DNA from: Sphingomicrobium sediminis
Lineage (GTDB): Bacteria; Pseudomonadota; Alphaproteobacteria; Sphingomonadales; Sphingomonadaceae
Direction of reading: 5' to 3'
NCBI RefSeq assembly: GCF_023805295.1
Contig: NZ_JAMSHT010000001.1
Span: 930,001-994,000, forward strand
Length of the DNA stretch: 64,000 bases
This document shows positions 19,199 to 27,513 of this stretch, piece by piece; within the stretch, counting starts at the first letter, position 1, and each line of letters starts with the position of its first letter. The notes beneath the pieces are model-generated. The model saw only the letters and a list, made by a program, of their open reading frames with translations. It was not told where the DNA came from and ran no database searches. Both the position numbers and the translations under genes were made by a program.

Positions 19199-20113
19199 AT
19201 GCCCAAGTTGCGTCTGAAATCCACCATTTCGCGTCTCGCCCTCGCCCCGCTCGCAGCCTTCGCCGTTGCCGGCGCCACCCCTGCCCTCGCCCAGGAGGCC
19301 GTCGATGCCGATCCGGCGCTGTGGGTGGTCGAGGATGAGGATACGACCATCTACCTGTTCGGCACCTTCCACGTGATGAAGGCGGGCGTCGACTGGTTCA
19401 ATGACGAGGTCCGCGTTGCCTATGACGCGTCGGATGAAGTCGTCGTCGAAGCGGTTCTCCCCGAAGATCCGGCCGAACTCCAGCCGATCATCATGCAATA
19501 TGCGCTGTCGAAGAATGACACCCCGCTCACGGCCGAACTCTCCGAAGAAGGCCAGACCAAACTGGGCGAGATCCTGACCTCGCTGGGCGCGCCCGCCAAT
19601 GCACTCGATGCGTTCACGCCGGCCTTTGCCAGCACCAACCTGTTGGCCGCGTTCCTGCCGGCTATGGGTTTCTCCACGGAACTCGGCATCGACAAGCTGA
19701 TCATCGCCGAGGCGGAGCAGGACGGAAAACCTGTCTCGGCGCTCGAAACCCCCGAGTTCCAGTTTTCGATGCTGTTTGCCGGCCAATCGGAAGAGGAACA
19801 GGCCAAGCAGCTCGATCAGATGCTCGCCGATTTCGGGGAGACGCCCGAATTCCTCAACGCAATGCTCGAGGCTTGGAAAACCGGTGATGAAGTCGGCTTC
19901 AAGTCGATGCTCGATGAAATGAACGATGAGAGCGAAGAGGCCTACGACATCATCTTCACCAACCGGAACATCACCTGGGCCGACTGGATCGAAGATCGCC
20001 TCGCCGAGCCTGGCACCGTCTTCATGGCGGTCGGCACTGGCCACCTCGCCGGTGACGACAGCGTCCAGGTGCAGCTTGAAGAAAAGGGGATTGCCTCGCG
20101 CCGCGCCAACTAG
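19199..20113 (+). CDS. TraB/GumN (Tiki-like) family protein, copy 1
   Basis: 304 aa with a signal peptide cleaved near PALAQ (residue 32), so the protein is periplasmic or secreted. Family motifs are IYLFGTFHVM (first GxxH), the Glu-rich central part, NRNITWADWI, and VGTGHLAGDD (second GxxH). In the related animal Tiki proteins these GxxH motifs bind metal and act in proteolysis; whether the bacterial ones do so is unknown. AAAGGA precedes the ATG. It is the first of three tandem copies and ends before a strong terminator. Confidence 0.88.
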   Translation: MPKLRLKSTISRLALAPLAAFAVAGATPALAQEAVDADPALWVVEDEDTTIYLFGTFHVMKAGVDWFNDEVRVAYDASDEVVVEAVLPEDPAELQPIIMQYALSKNDTPLTAELSEEGQTKLGEILTSLGAPANALDAFTPAFASTNLLAAFLPAMGFSTELGIDKLIIAEAEQDGKPVSALETPEFQFSMLFAGQSEEEQAKQLDQMLADFGETPEFLNAMLEAWKTGDEVGFKSMLDEMNDESEEAYDIIFTNRNITWADWIEDRLAEPGTVFMAVGTGHLAGDDSVQVQLEEKGIASRRAN

Positions 20114-20139
20114 GCATGATGCGAGCCAACCTGGCATGA
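20105..20139. repeat. Short direct repeat after TraB copy 1
   Basis: GCCAACTAGGCATGA (20105-20119) is repeated as GCCAACCTGGCATGA (20125-20139), two mismatches in 15 bases with a 20-bp period. The first copy includes the stop codon. It looks like a small local duplication. Confidence 0.6.
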
Positions 20140-20141
20140 GG

Positions 20142-20172
20142 AGGGCGCTCCCGCTTTGGGGGCGCCCTTTTT
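20142..20172 (+). terminator. Rho-independent terminator after TraB copy 1
   Basis: AGGGCGCTCCC pairs with GGGGGCGCCCT (one G-T pair) across a 5-base loop and is followed by a T run. It separates TraB copy 1 from copy 2, so copies 2 and 3 probably have their own promoter or rely on read-through. Confidence 0.88.
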
Positions 20173-20199
20173 CGTGTCGACAGGACAGGAAGGTGTTTG

Positions 20200-21153
20200 A
20201 TGACCCGTATCGCCGCACTCGCCGGAACCGCCATCGCGCTGACGCTCGGCGCATGTTCGTCCACCGGTAGCAATGTCGAACCCTATGATAGCAGCGCTGC
20301 AGTCTCGATCGCGCCGCCCGTATCCGCAGCCGACACGACCGATCGCGTCGACCCTGCAATCTGGCTGGTGAGCGACGAGGACACGGCCATCTACCTGCTC
20401 GGCACGTTCCACCTGCTGCCCGCCGACTATGAATGGCGCACGCCGCTCATCGATACGGCAATCGCCAACAGCCAGGAGCTGATCCTCGAAACGCTGATCG
20501 ATCCCGACAAGCCTGCCGAGCTGACCATGGCGATCCAAGAATTGGGCATCAGCCCCGGCCTGCCGCCGATCCTCAGCCGCGTGCCGCCGACGTACCGCCC
20601 TCGCCTCGAAGCACGGATCGCACAGAGCGGGTATCCGGTCACTGCCTTCAACGCGATGGAAAGCTGGGCCGCCGGCCTTACCTTCTTCAGCTTCCAGATG
20701 GCCGATCTCGGCCTGTCGTCGGATGCCGGGGTCGAGGTCGACCTGCGCGCAGCCTTCGAAGCGGCGAACAAGCCGCTCGGCCAGCTCGAGACCAATGTCG
20801 AGCAGCTCTCCTATCTCGACGGCATGAGCGAGGCCACGCAGCGCGCTTTTCTCGCCTCGACGCTCGAATCCCCGGAGGAAACAAAGGCACAGTTCAGCGA
20901 CATGCTTGCGGCATGGACGCGCGGCGACGTCGATGCCATCGCGATGACCTTCAATGACGGCATGGCCCCCGGCAGCGAACTGCGCGAGGCCATCCTCACG
21001 CGTCGCAACGCGAAGTGGGCCGACTGGATCGATGCGCGGCTCGACCAGCCCGGCACGATCATGATCGCAGTCGGTGCAGGCCACCTCGCCGGACCCGACA
21101 GCCTCGTGCGGATGGTGTCGGCCGACGGGCACAGCGTCCAGCGCCTGAACTAG
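20200..21153 (+). CDS. TraB/GumN (Tiki-like) family lipoprotein, copy 2
   Basis: 317 aa starting MTRIAALAGTAIALTLGACS, a lipoprotein signal with lipobox LGAC. Unlike copies 1 and 3 it should be lipid-anchored. Family motifs are IYLLGTFHLL (first GxxH), NAKWADWIDARL and VGAGHLAGPD (second GxxH). The ATG at 20200 is preferred over the TTG at 20197; AGGACAGGAAGG lies just ahead. It diverges clearly from its neighbours, so the duplication is old. Confidence 0.88.
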   Translation: MTRIAALAGTAIALTLGACSSTGSNVEPYDSSAAVSIAPPVSAADTTDRVDPAIWLVSDEDTAIYLLGTFHLLPADYEWRTPLIDTAIANSQELILETLIDPDKPAELTMAIQELGISPGLPPILSRVPPTYRPRLEARIAQSGYPVTAFNAMESWAAGLTFFSFQMADLGLSSDAGVEVDLRAAFEAANKPLGQLETNVEQLSYLDGMSEATQRAFLASTLESPEETKAQFSDMLAAWTRGDVDAIAMTFNDGMAPGSELREAILTRRNAKWADWIDARLDQPGTIMIAVGAGHLAGPDSLVRMVSADGHSVQRLN

Positions 21154-21246
21154 GCCACCAAACCTGTCCCAAATCGGGTCTCGCATCGCCGCGACTTGCG
21201 TGGCATCGTGCCTGATGAATCAACGGCTTATCTGAAGGTTTTCCTG

Positions 21247-22269
21247 ATGCGTATCCCCTCTTCCCTGCTCGGCATTGCCGCCTCCTTCTCGCTCGCCGCG
21301 CCGGCGTTTGCGCAGGATGAAGCGCCCGTCGTGCCGCCCCCCATCATCGTGAATACGGCGCCGCCGGTGAACGTCTATCAGGATGAGGCTTCAGAAGAGG
21401 CCGATTTCAACGGGCCCGCTTTGTGGAAGCTCGCTGATGAGGACACCACCATCTACCTTTTCGGCACCATTCATGTCCTGCCGTGGGGTCAGCAATGGCG
21501 CACCGATCTAATTGACGAGAAAATTGCGGAATCCGATGCGCTCGTCATCGAGACGCTCGTACCGGAGAACCCCTTCCACATGCTCGGTGCCATGGCCGAG
21601 ATCGCCTATGATCCGACACTTCCCAAGCTGAAGGATCGCATCGACCCGAAGCTGCATGAGGCGCTCGACGCGCTGATCGCCAAGGGCGAATTGCCCGCGC
21701 CTTTCTATGACGGCCTCGAAAATTGGGCCGTCGCCATGTTCCTCGCCGAGAATGTCGAGGAGATCGAACGCGGCCCGGGTGCCGAGGACAGCCTCCAGCG
21801 TAGCTTCAAGAACATGGGCAAGCGGATCGGCCAACTCGAGACTTTCACGTTCCAGATCGGCATCTTCGACCGTCTCGATCCCGAATATCAGGAGCTCTGG
21901 CTGCAGGGCGTGATCGAAGCCTCGATGGTCGAGGAAGCCGAGGAATCCGCGCAGGACGAATTTCAGACCATGGTCGACACCTGGATCGCCGGCGAGAGCC
22001 TCGATCTCACCGTCGAGATGGAAGAATATCAGGTCGAGGAAACCATCGAGGCCAGCGAAGAGGAAATCGCGTTGATGGAAGGCTTCAATGCGCAGTTCCT
22101 CGAATATCTGTTGTTCGAGCGCAATCGTAACTGGGTGGACTGGCTTGAACGCCGACTTGACCGACCTGGAACGGTGTTCGTCGCGGTCGGCGCGGGCCAT
22201 ATGTGGGGTGAGAAATCGGTGCCCGATTATCTGGCCGCTGCGGGCTATACGCTCGAACGCCTGCAATAG
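21247..22269 (+). CDS. TraB/GumN (Tiki-like) family protein, copy 3
   Basis: 340 aa with a signal peptide ending near APAFAQ and then a Pro/Val-rich linker before the domain. First GxxH in YLFGTIHVLPWG, then RNRNWVDWLERRL and VGAGHMWGEKSVPD carrying the second GxxH. It has an extra acidic insert (EEYQVEETIEASEEEIALME) near residue 255 that copies 1 and 2 lack. ATG 21247 is chosen because the upstream in-frame extension has no signal peptide. It may act in the same envelope process as the other copies. Confidence 0.88.
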   Translation: MRIPSSLLGIAASFSLAAPAFAQDEAPVVPPPIIVNTAPPVNVYQDEASEEADFNGPALWKLADEDTTIYLFGTIHVLPWGQQWRTDLIDEKIAESDALVIETLVPENPFHMLGAMAEIAYDPTLPKLKDRIDPKLHEALDALIAKGELPAPFYDGLENWAVAMFLAENVEEIERGPGAEDSLQRSFKNMGKRIGQLETFTFQIGIFDRLDPEYQELWLQGVIEASMVEEAEESAQDEFQTMVDTWIAGESLDLTVEMEEYQVEETIEASEEEIALMEGFNAQFLEYLLFERNRNWVDWLERRLDRPGTVFVAVGAGHMWGEKSVPDYLAAAGYTLERLQ

Positions 22270-22292
22270 GGCGCAGCACCTCCCGCAAATGC

Positions 22293-22321
22293 TTGCCAAA
22301 GCGCACTCTTTCCCCTAGAGC
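22293..22321 (+). promoter_or_regulatory. Candidate promoter of rplY
   Basis: TTGCCA (22293-22298), a 17-base spacer and TAGAGC (22316-22321), about 70 bp before rplY. A promoter of nearly the same form, TTGCCG-N17-TAGGGC, lies ahead of acpP, which supports both. Confidence 0.5.
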
Positions 22322-22392
22322 GCGCCGGTTCCCGTCATGGTCATCCCTGGAGGCGTGGCGGAGCAAATGAAAAATCATTGGAGAAGAAGCAC

Positions 22393-23064
22393 ATGAGCGA
22401 TCAGCTGACGCTGCCCGCCGAGATGCGCGAACGGGCTGGCAAGGGAGCCTCCCGTGCCCTGCGTAACGAAGGTCGGGTCCCCGCCGTAATCTACGGCGCG
22501 AAGAAAGATCCCATCGGCATTCATGTCGAGGAAAAAGAACTCACCAAGATGCTCCAGACGGGGCATTTCATGAACTCGATCGTCGAGGTGAGCGTCGACG
22601 GTGACAAGCACCGCACCCTGCCCAAGGACGTGCAGTTCCACCCCGTCACGAGCCGCCCGATCCACGTCGACTTCTTCCGCCTGTCGAAGGGTGCGACCGT
22701 CCAGGTCAACATCCCGATCCGCATCACCGATGAAGAAGCATCGCCCGGCAAGAAGGCTGGCGGCGTGCTCAACATCGTGCGCCACGAACTGGAACTGTCG
22801 GTCGACGCGACCGCCATTCCGGACGAAGTCGTGGTCAGCCTCGATGGCATGGAAATCGGCGACTCGATTCACCTGTCCGACGTAGAGCTGCCCGAAGGCG
22901 CCAAGTCGGTCATCGATCGCGACTTCACGATCCTCACCATGGTCGCGCCGCGCGTCCAGAAGGTTGAAGAAGAAGAGACCGATGAAGAGGGTGAAGAGGT
23001 CGCAGCGGACGAGGTCCCGGCCACCGAGCAGAAGGACGATGCCGAAGGCGGCGACGCCGAATAA
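22393..23064 (+). CDS. rplY: 50S ribosomal protein L25/general stress protein Ctc
   Basis: 223-aa CTC-type L25 that binds 5S rRNA. The N-terminal L25 domain has [24 protein letters not shown]; the C-terminal TL5-like domain follows ([24 protein letters not shown]), and an acidic tail rich in Glu and Asp ends the protein, as in many alphaproteobacteria. GGAGAAG precedes the ATG at 22393; the TTG 15 bp earlier is less likely. It is directly upstream of pth, a widely conserved pairing. Confidence 0.96.
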   Translation: MSDQLTLPAEMRERAGKGASRALRNEGRVPAVIYGAKKDPIGIHVEEKELTKMLQTGHFMNSIVEVSVDGDKHRTLPKDVQFHPVTSRPIHVDFFRLSKGATVQVNIPIRITDEEASPGKKAGGVLNIVRHELELSVDATAIPDEVVVSLDGMEIGDSIHLSDVELPEGAKSVIDRDFTILTMVAPRVQKVEEEETDEEGEEVAADEVPATEQKDDAEGGDAE

Positions 23065-23091
23065 GCATCGCATTCCTGCGGACATCTTCAA

Positions 23092-23127
23092 GCCGCCGCT
23101 CATCCTATCGGGTGGGCGGCGGTTTTC
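23092..23127 (+). terminator. Terminator between rplY and pth
   Basis: GCCGCCGCTCATCC pairs with GGGTGGGCGGCGG with a 4-base loop and is followed by TTTTCTTTT. It ends 20 bp before the pth start, so pth may be partly read through or have its own promoter. Confidence 0.8.
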
Positions 23128-23147
23128 TTTTGCGTTAGGGAAGCGGC

Positions 23148-23717
23148 ATGCAGATCTGGGCGGGGCTCGGCAATCCGGGCGAGAAATATCGACTTCACCG
23201 GCACAATGTCGGCTTCATGGCGCTGGACACCATTGCCGAGACCTATGGATTCTCGCCCGAGAAGAAGCAGTTCAAGGGCATCGTCCGCGAAGGCCGCATC
23301 GGGCGGGAAAAGGTCATCCTGCTCAAGCCCCAGACCTTCATGAACAAGAGCGGGGAGTCCGTCCGCGCGGCGCTCGATTTCTACAAGCTCGACGCTGACG
23401 ATCTCACCGTCTTTCATGACGAACTCGATCTCGCGCCGATGAAAGTGAAAGTCCGCGACGGCGGTGGGCTCGCCGGGCATAACGGCCTCAGGAGCATCAA
23501 CCAGCATCTCGGCCCCGATTTCCGCCGCGTGCGCATCGGCATCGGCCATCCCGGCCACAAGGACCGCGTGACCGGCCACGTTCTCGGCAACTATGCCAAG
23601 GCAGAGATGGACGACCTGATCCACATGCTTGGCGTCATCGCCTCGGAAGCCGAATGGCTAGCCGATGGCGACGGGCCGCGCTTCATGAATGACGTCGCGC
23701 TCAGGCAGTCTTCTTAG
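23148..23717 (+). CDS. pth: Peptidyl-tRNA hydrolase
   Basis: 189-aa enzyme that releases peptides from stalled peptidyl-tRNA. Signature segments are WAGLGNPGEKYRLHRHNVGF with the catalytic His, KPQTFMNKSGESV, FHDELDLAPMKVKVR with the Asp, and GGLAGHNGLRSI. Its 3' end overlaps the convergent oxygenase-like gene by 17 bp. Confidence 0.97.
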   Translation: MQIWAGLGNPGEKYRLHRHNVGFMALDTIAETYGFSPEKKQFKGIVREGRIGREKVILLKPQTFMNKSGESVRAALDFYKLDADDLTVFHDELDLAPMKVKVRDGGGLAGHNGLRSINQHLGPDFRRVRIGIGHPGHKDRVTGHVLGNYAKAEMDDLIHMLGVIASEAEWLADGDGPRFMNDVALRQSS

Positions 23718-24495
23718 CCGCCGCCTTCTTCTTCGCTGGCGCCTTCTTGGTCGCGGCTTTCTTGACCGCTGCCGGTTTCTTCGCCGCACCGGCCTTGGTT
23801 GCGGCGGCACCAGTGCCCTTCACGACCTGCTTTTGGCGATCGGCCATCGCCTGGCGCATCTTCTGGACGTTCATTGTCACGCGCGCATTGAAGGCGATGG
23901 TTACGCGATCTTCCTCGCTCGTATTGGGATGGACCCAATGCTTGGCGCCCGAGGGGAAGACCAGCAACGTGCCGGCATTGGGATGGAAGGTCTGGATGCC
24001 CGCCAGGCTCGGCGCCTTGACCAGCCCCTGCCCCGCCGGCGCGCTGCGATGATCGATAAACTCGATCGCGCCCGAATTGGGGTTCTTGTCAGCCGATTTG
24101 TCCGGGACCGAGACGTAATAGGCGCCCGACCAGAAGCTGCCCGGATGATCGTGCGGCGTATTGTAGCCGCCCTCCGGGTTCACATTGACCCAGCCATCGC
24201 ATTCGAGGCGGAGATTTTCGTAATCGGTTGCCTTGCCGCCCATCCGGCGGGTTAGCGCAGCGACTGCTTTCATGATCGCCTGGGCAAGCTCGCGATGGGC
24301 CGGCTCCTTGCGCTGGAAGAAGTCCAGTCCCGAATGCCAGCCTTCTCGGTTGGAGCGGATGATCCCCTGCTCCTTCTCGCGACGCGCGGCGATTTCCTTC
24401 ATCAGCTCGGCGTTGATGCGCTCATGATCCTCGATACGGATGACGGCCAGCGGCGTAGGAAACAGGCTGCGGACGTTGACGATCTTGTGCCCCAT
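23701..24495 (-). CDS. 2OG-Fe(II) oxygenase-like protein with Lys/Ala-rich tail
   Basis: 264 aa. The core resembles the TIGR02466-type 2-oxoglutarate-Fe(II) oxygenases: SLFPTPLAVIRI at the start, YNTPHDHPGSFWSGAYYVS as the iron-binding first half, and LVFPSGAKHWVHPN with the distal His, then EEDRVTIAFN with the Arg that would bind 2-oxoglutarate. Residues about 226-264 are almost only Lys, Ala, Thr and Pro, like a histone H1 tail. GGGGGAC precedes the ATG at 24495. It is divergent from a paralogue at 24582. The substrate is unknown. Confidence 0.75.
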   Translation of the reverse strand: MGHKIVNVRSLFPTPLAVIRIEDHERINAELMKEIAARREKEQGIIRSNREGWHSGLDFFQRKEPAHRELAQAIMKAVAALTRRMGGKATDYENLRLECDGWVNVNPEGGYNTPHDHPGSFWSGAYYVSVPDKSADKNPNSGAIEFIDHRSAPAGQGLVKAPSLAGIQTFHPNAGTLLVFPSGAKHWVHPNTSEEDRVTIAFNARVTMNVQKMRQAMADRQKQVVKGTGAAATKAGAAKKPAAVKKAATKKAPAKKKAAAKKTA

Positions 24496-24581
24496 CGGGG
24501 TCCCCCTTTTCATGCAAGTTTCGACCTTAATGCGGCGCGAACCTTGACCTTTCAACCGAAAAGGGGGTTTTCGCTTGGGGC

Positions 24582-25175
24582 ATGACCACACGACTCCTCT
24601 TCGCATCGCCGCTCTACCAGCAGCGCCTCGACGATTCCGACATGCTCGACGAGCTGGCCCGATCGATCCGTTACCTGGCCGAAGCCGATGGCGCCGGACA
24701 GCAATGGTGCGAGGAGAAGGACTATTACGGCTATACAAGCTACGCCTCGCTCGACGATCTGCCGCAACGCGATCCGGTCTTTGCCGATCTCGCCAAATGG
24801 CTGACCAAGCAGGCGCGCGCGTTCGCCAAGGAATTGGCCTGGGACCACAAGCCCAAATTGGACAGCATCTGGGTCAACCTCATGCATCCGGGCGCCCATC
24901 ACGCCGCGCACATCCATCCGCATAGCGTGCTTTCGGGCACGCTCTATGTCGACGTCCCCGACGGCGCGGGCACGATCCGCTTCGAGGATCCGCGCCTGCC
25001 GATGATGATGGCCGCGCCGCTACGCGAAGGCGACGTCTCGGAGCATTTGCGCACCCATGTCGACATCGCGCCAGAACGCGGCACCCTGCTCCTTTGGGAA
25101 AGCTTCCTGCGCCACGAAGTCCGCCCGCATCACGGCGAAGAAGACCGACTAAGCGTCAGCTTCAACTTCGCCTGA
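24582..25175 (+). CDS. 2OG-Fe(II) oxygenase-like protein
   Basis: 197 aa of the same family as the gene at 23701, without the basic tail. Visible motifs are LFASPLYQQRL at the start, AAHIHPHSVLSGTLYVD for the first metal half, and GTLLLWESFLRHEVRPHH for the distal His, then EDRLSVSFNFA. The pair is divergent with 86 bp between starts, so they may share control. Its stop overlaps the CPBP protease gene by 27 bp on the other strand. Confidence 0.75.
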   Translation: MTTRLLFASPLYQQRLDDSDMLDELARSIRYLAEADGAGQQWCEEKDYYGYTSYASLDDLPQRDPVFADLAKWLTKQARAFAKELAWDHKPKLDSIWVNLMHPGAHHAAHIHPHSVLSGTLYVDVPDGAGTIRFEDPRLPMMMAAPLREGDVSEHLRTHVDIAPERGTLLLWESFLRHEVRPHHGEEDRLSVSFNFA

Positions 25176-25778
25176 GGCCGGCACAGGCTGGCGATAGAGC
25201 CGTCTGAGTGCCCAGACGTCATAGGCGAAATGGGCGATCATCGGTGCCAGCAAATTGCCGCTCCACGCATATAGCGCGCCGAGCACGATGCCGATCAGCA
25301 GGACATAGGCCATGTAGGCGCGGCTGACCGGGTGGAGCGCTGCGAAGATGACGGCCTGCAGGATGATGGCCAGCCAGAGCGGCATGAGCGTGTCCAGCCA
25401 ACCCTGCAGCGCCCCGCGAAAGACGATTTCCTCGGCAATCCCGGCAACTGCGCTCAGGAGGAGGACGATCGGCCATGTCAGCTTGAACGGCGCGGCGCCG
25501 AAAATGGCGTGGGCCTGGCGGTCCAATTCGGCCCACAGCTTGGGCATCAGGAAGCGATTGGCATAGACGAGCAGGATGATCGTGATGGCCGCGACGATCC
25601 CGATAAGGGCCGCCTGCTGTTCGAACGAGAAGCGCTCGAGCGGATCGACGCCGGTCACTCGCTCGGCAAAGAATGCCAGCGCCACCAGCACGCCTTGCGG
25701 CAGGACCAGCATCGCCAGCGCCTTGCCCGCGCTCGTTCCTTCGGGAAAAGGCGATTTGATCTCGGTGGTTTCGCTCAC
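25149..25778 (-). CDS. CPBP-family intramembrane metalloprotease
   Basis: 209-aa membrane protein of the CAAX/CPBP (Abi) family. The core motifs are AEEIVFRGAL (EExxxR), IFAALHPVSRA (FxxxH) and MIAHFAYDVWAL (HxxxD), each within or beside a membrane segment. The start is GTG at 25778 with GGGAGCG ahead; longer open reading upstream runs into ychF and is not real. Members process prenylated or signalling proteins, but the target here is unknown. Confidence 0.85.
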   Translation of the reverse strand: MSETTEIKSPFPEGTSAGKALAMLVLPQGVLVALAFFAERVTGVDPLERFSFEQQAALIGIVAAITIILLVYANRFLMPKLWAELDRQAHAIFGAAPFKLTWPIVLLLSAVAGIAEEIVFRGALQGWLDTLMPLWLAIILQAVIFAALHPVSRAYMAYVLLIGIVLGALYAWSGNLLAPMIAHFAYDVWALRRLYRQPVPASGEVEADA

Positions 25779-25877
25779 GCCCGCTCGCTCCCAAGCTTGT
25801 AGAAACAGACCACTTTCTCTAACGCAGCGGCAAGCTAAGAACAGCCCCCCGAAATGCCGGGGCGAACGGAGTTTTTC

Positions 25878-26978
25878 ATGGGTTTCAAATGCGGCATCGT
25901 CGGACTGCCCAATGTCGGCAAGTCCACCCTTTTCAACGCACTGACCGAGACGCAGGCGGCGCAGGCGGCCAACTATCCCTTCTGCACCATCGAGCCCAAT
26001 GTCGGGCAGGTGTCGGTGCCCGATAGCCGCCTCGACAAGATTGCCGAGATCGCCAAGTCGGCCAAGGTCATCCCGACCCAGCTCGCCTTCGTCGACATTG
26101 CCGGCCTGGTGAAGGGCGCGTCCAAGGGCGAAGGCCTTGGCAACCAGTTCCTCGCCAACATCCGCGAGGTGGACGCTATCGTCCACGTTCTGCGCTGTTT
26201 CGAAGATGATGATATCCAGCACGTCTCCAACCATGTCGACCCGATCGCCGATGCCGAAGTGGTCGAAACCGAATTGCTGCTCGCCGACCTCGAAAGCCTA
26301 GAGAAGCGCGTGCCCAATGCACAGAAACGCGCCACGGGCGGCGACAAGGACGCCAAGATCATGGCCAGCGTGCTCGGCAAGGCCCTCGACCTGCTGCGCG
26401 ACGGCAAGCCCGCGCGCCTCACCGACATCAATGACGAGGAAGAGGCCAAGCATTTTGCGCAGGCGCAGCTCTTGACCGCCAAGCCCGTCCTATATGTCTG
26501 CAACGTCAACGAGGACGATGCTGCGACCGGCAACGACTATTCGGCGCGTGTGTTCGAAAAGGCCGAGGCTGAAGGCGCCGAAGCTGTCATCGTATCCGCC
26601 GCGATCGAGGCCGACATGGTCGGCATGGATATGGAGGAGCGGCTGGAATTCCTGAAGGAAATGGGCCTCGAGGAAACCGGCCTCAACCGCATCATTCGCG
26701 CCGGTTACGACCTTCTCAACCTGCACACCTTCTTCACCGCGGGCCCCAAGGAAGCGCGGGCCTGGACCGTCGCCAAAGGCGCCAAGGCGCCGCAGGCGGC
26801 CGGCGAGATCCACACCGACTTCGAGCGCGGCTTCATCCGTGCGGAGACGATCGGCTATGATGACTATGTCACGCTTGGCGGCGAAGCGGCCGCACGCGAT
26901 GCCGGCAAGCTGCGCCAGGAAGGCAAGGAATATGTCGTCACCGACGGCGACGTGATGCTCTTCAAGTTCAACGTCTAG
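25878..26978 (+). CDS. ychF: Redox-regulated ATPase/GTPase YchF
   Basis: 366-aa Obg-family P-loop protein. The P-loop [14 protein letters not shown] is at the start, followed by [12 protein letters not shown], the [10 protein letters not shown] switch and a C-terminal TGS domain with [29 protein letters not shown]. Cys-Asn-Val-Asn-Glu in [10 protein letters not shown] corresponds to the NxxE nucleotide motif, which gives ATP preference. ATG at 25878 fits the family length; the 8-residue longer reading is not needed. Confidence 0.97.
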   Translation: MGFKCGIVGLPNVGKSTLFNALTETQAAQAANYPFCTIEPNVGQVSVPDSRLDKIAEIAKSAKVIPTQLAFVDIAGLVKGASKGEGLGNQFLANIREVDAIVHVLRCFEDDDIQHVSNHVDPIADAEVVETELLLADLESLEKRVPNAQKRATGGDKDAKIMASVLGKALDLLRDGKPARLTDINDEEEAKHFAQAQLLTAKPVLYVCNVNEDDAATGNDYSARVFEKAEAEGAEAVIVSAAIEADMVGMDMEERLEFLKEMGLEETGLNRIIRAGYDLLNLHTFFTAGPKEARAWTVAKGAKAPQAAGEIHTDFERGFIRAETIGYDDYVTLGGEAAARDAGKLRQEGKEYVVTDGDVMLFKFNV

Positions 26979-26979
26979 C

Positions 26980-27432
26980 GTGCTCTTTCTCGACGATATC
27001 GAGGTCGGACAGGTCAACGAGTTCGGCTCGGTCACGACCGATCGCGATGAAATGATCGCCTTCGCGACGCGCTACGACCCGCAGCCCTTTCACCTATCGG
27101 ACGAGGCGGCTGCACAGACCTATTTCGGCAAGCTTGCGGCTTCGGGCTGGCACACGGCGGCCATGACCATGCGCGTCATGGTCGACTGGTTCATGGCGCA
27201 TCAGGCGGCGGGCCTCGGATCGCCGGGCGTCGACAATCTGCGCTTCCTCAAGCCCGTTTACGCTGGCGACAAACTGACCGTGACAGGAGAGATCCTGTCG
27301 AAACGCTACTCCAAGTCCAAACCCGGCATGGGCAGCTTCCGCTCGCGCACCGATGTCCACAACCAGGATGGGGTTCTGGTGATGAGCTTCGAGAGCGAAA
27401 TGCTGATGCTGAGGCGGCCGAGCGCCGACTAA
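26980..27432 (+). CDS. MaoC-like hot-dog dehydratase domain protein
   Basis: 150-aa MaoC-type hydratase fold. Features are LFLDDIEVGQVNEFGS, ATRYDPQPFHLSDEAA (hydratase motif with Asp and His) and KLAASGWHTAAMTMR, then LRFLKPVYAGDKLTVTGEI. It starts GTG two bases after ychF and is probably co-transcribed with it. The acyl substrate is unknown; such stand-alone proteins hydrate enoyl-CoA-like compounds. Confidence 0.88.
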   Translation: MLFLDDIEVGQVNEFGSVTTDRDEMIAFATRYDPQPFHLSDEAAAQTYFGKLAASGWHTAAMTMRVMVDWFMAHQAAGLGSPGVDNLRFLKPVYAGDKLTVTGEILSKRYSKSKPGMGSFRSRTDVHNQDGVLVMSFESEMLMLRRPSAD

Positions 27433-27454
27433 AAGCACGCGGCAACCCAAACGA

Positions 27455-27491
27455 AAAAGGCCCGGCGGATCGTCTCCGCCGGGCCTTTTCT
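27455..27491. terminator. Bidirectional terminator between MaoC gene and petC
   Basis: AAAAGGCCCGGCGGA pairs with TCCGCCGGGCCTTTT around a short loop, with A and T runs on both sides. It can end the ychF-MaoC transcript and the convergent petABC transcript. Confidence 0.92.
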
Positions 27492-27513
27492 GTTTAGCCG
27501 GACTGGTGGGGCC

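Noticed and set aside
18701..20359. A 552-residue minus-strand open frame opposite a membrane protein and TraB copy 1.
   Set aside because: Antisense shadow: the plus-strand genes have signal peptides, ribosome binding sites and family motifs.
22270..22392. A tRNA-like stretch in the gap before rplY.
   Set aside because: No T-loop (GGTTCRA) or cloverleaf pairing is visible; the stretch fits a promoter and leader.
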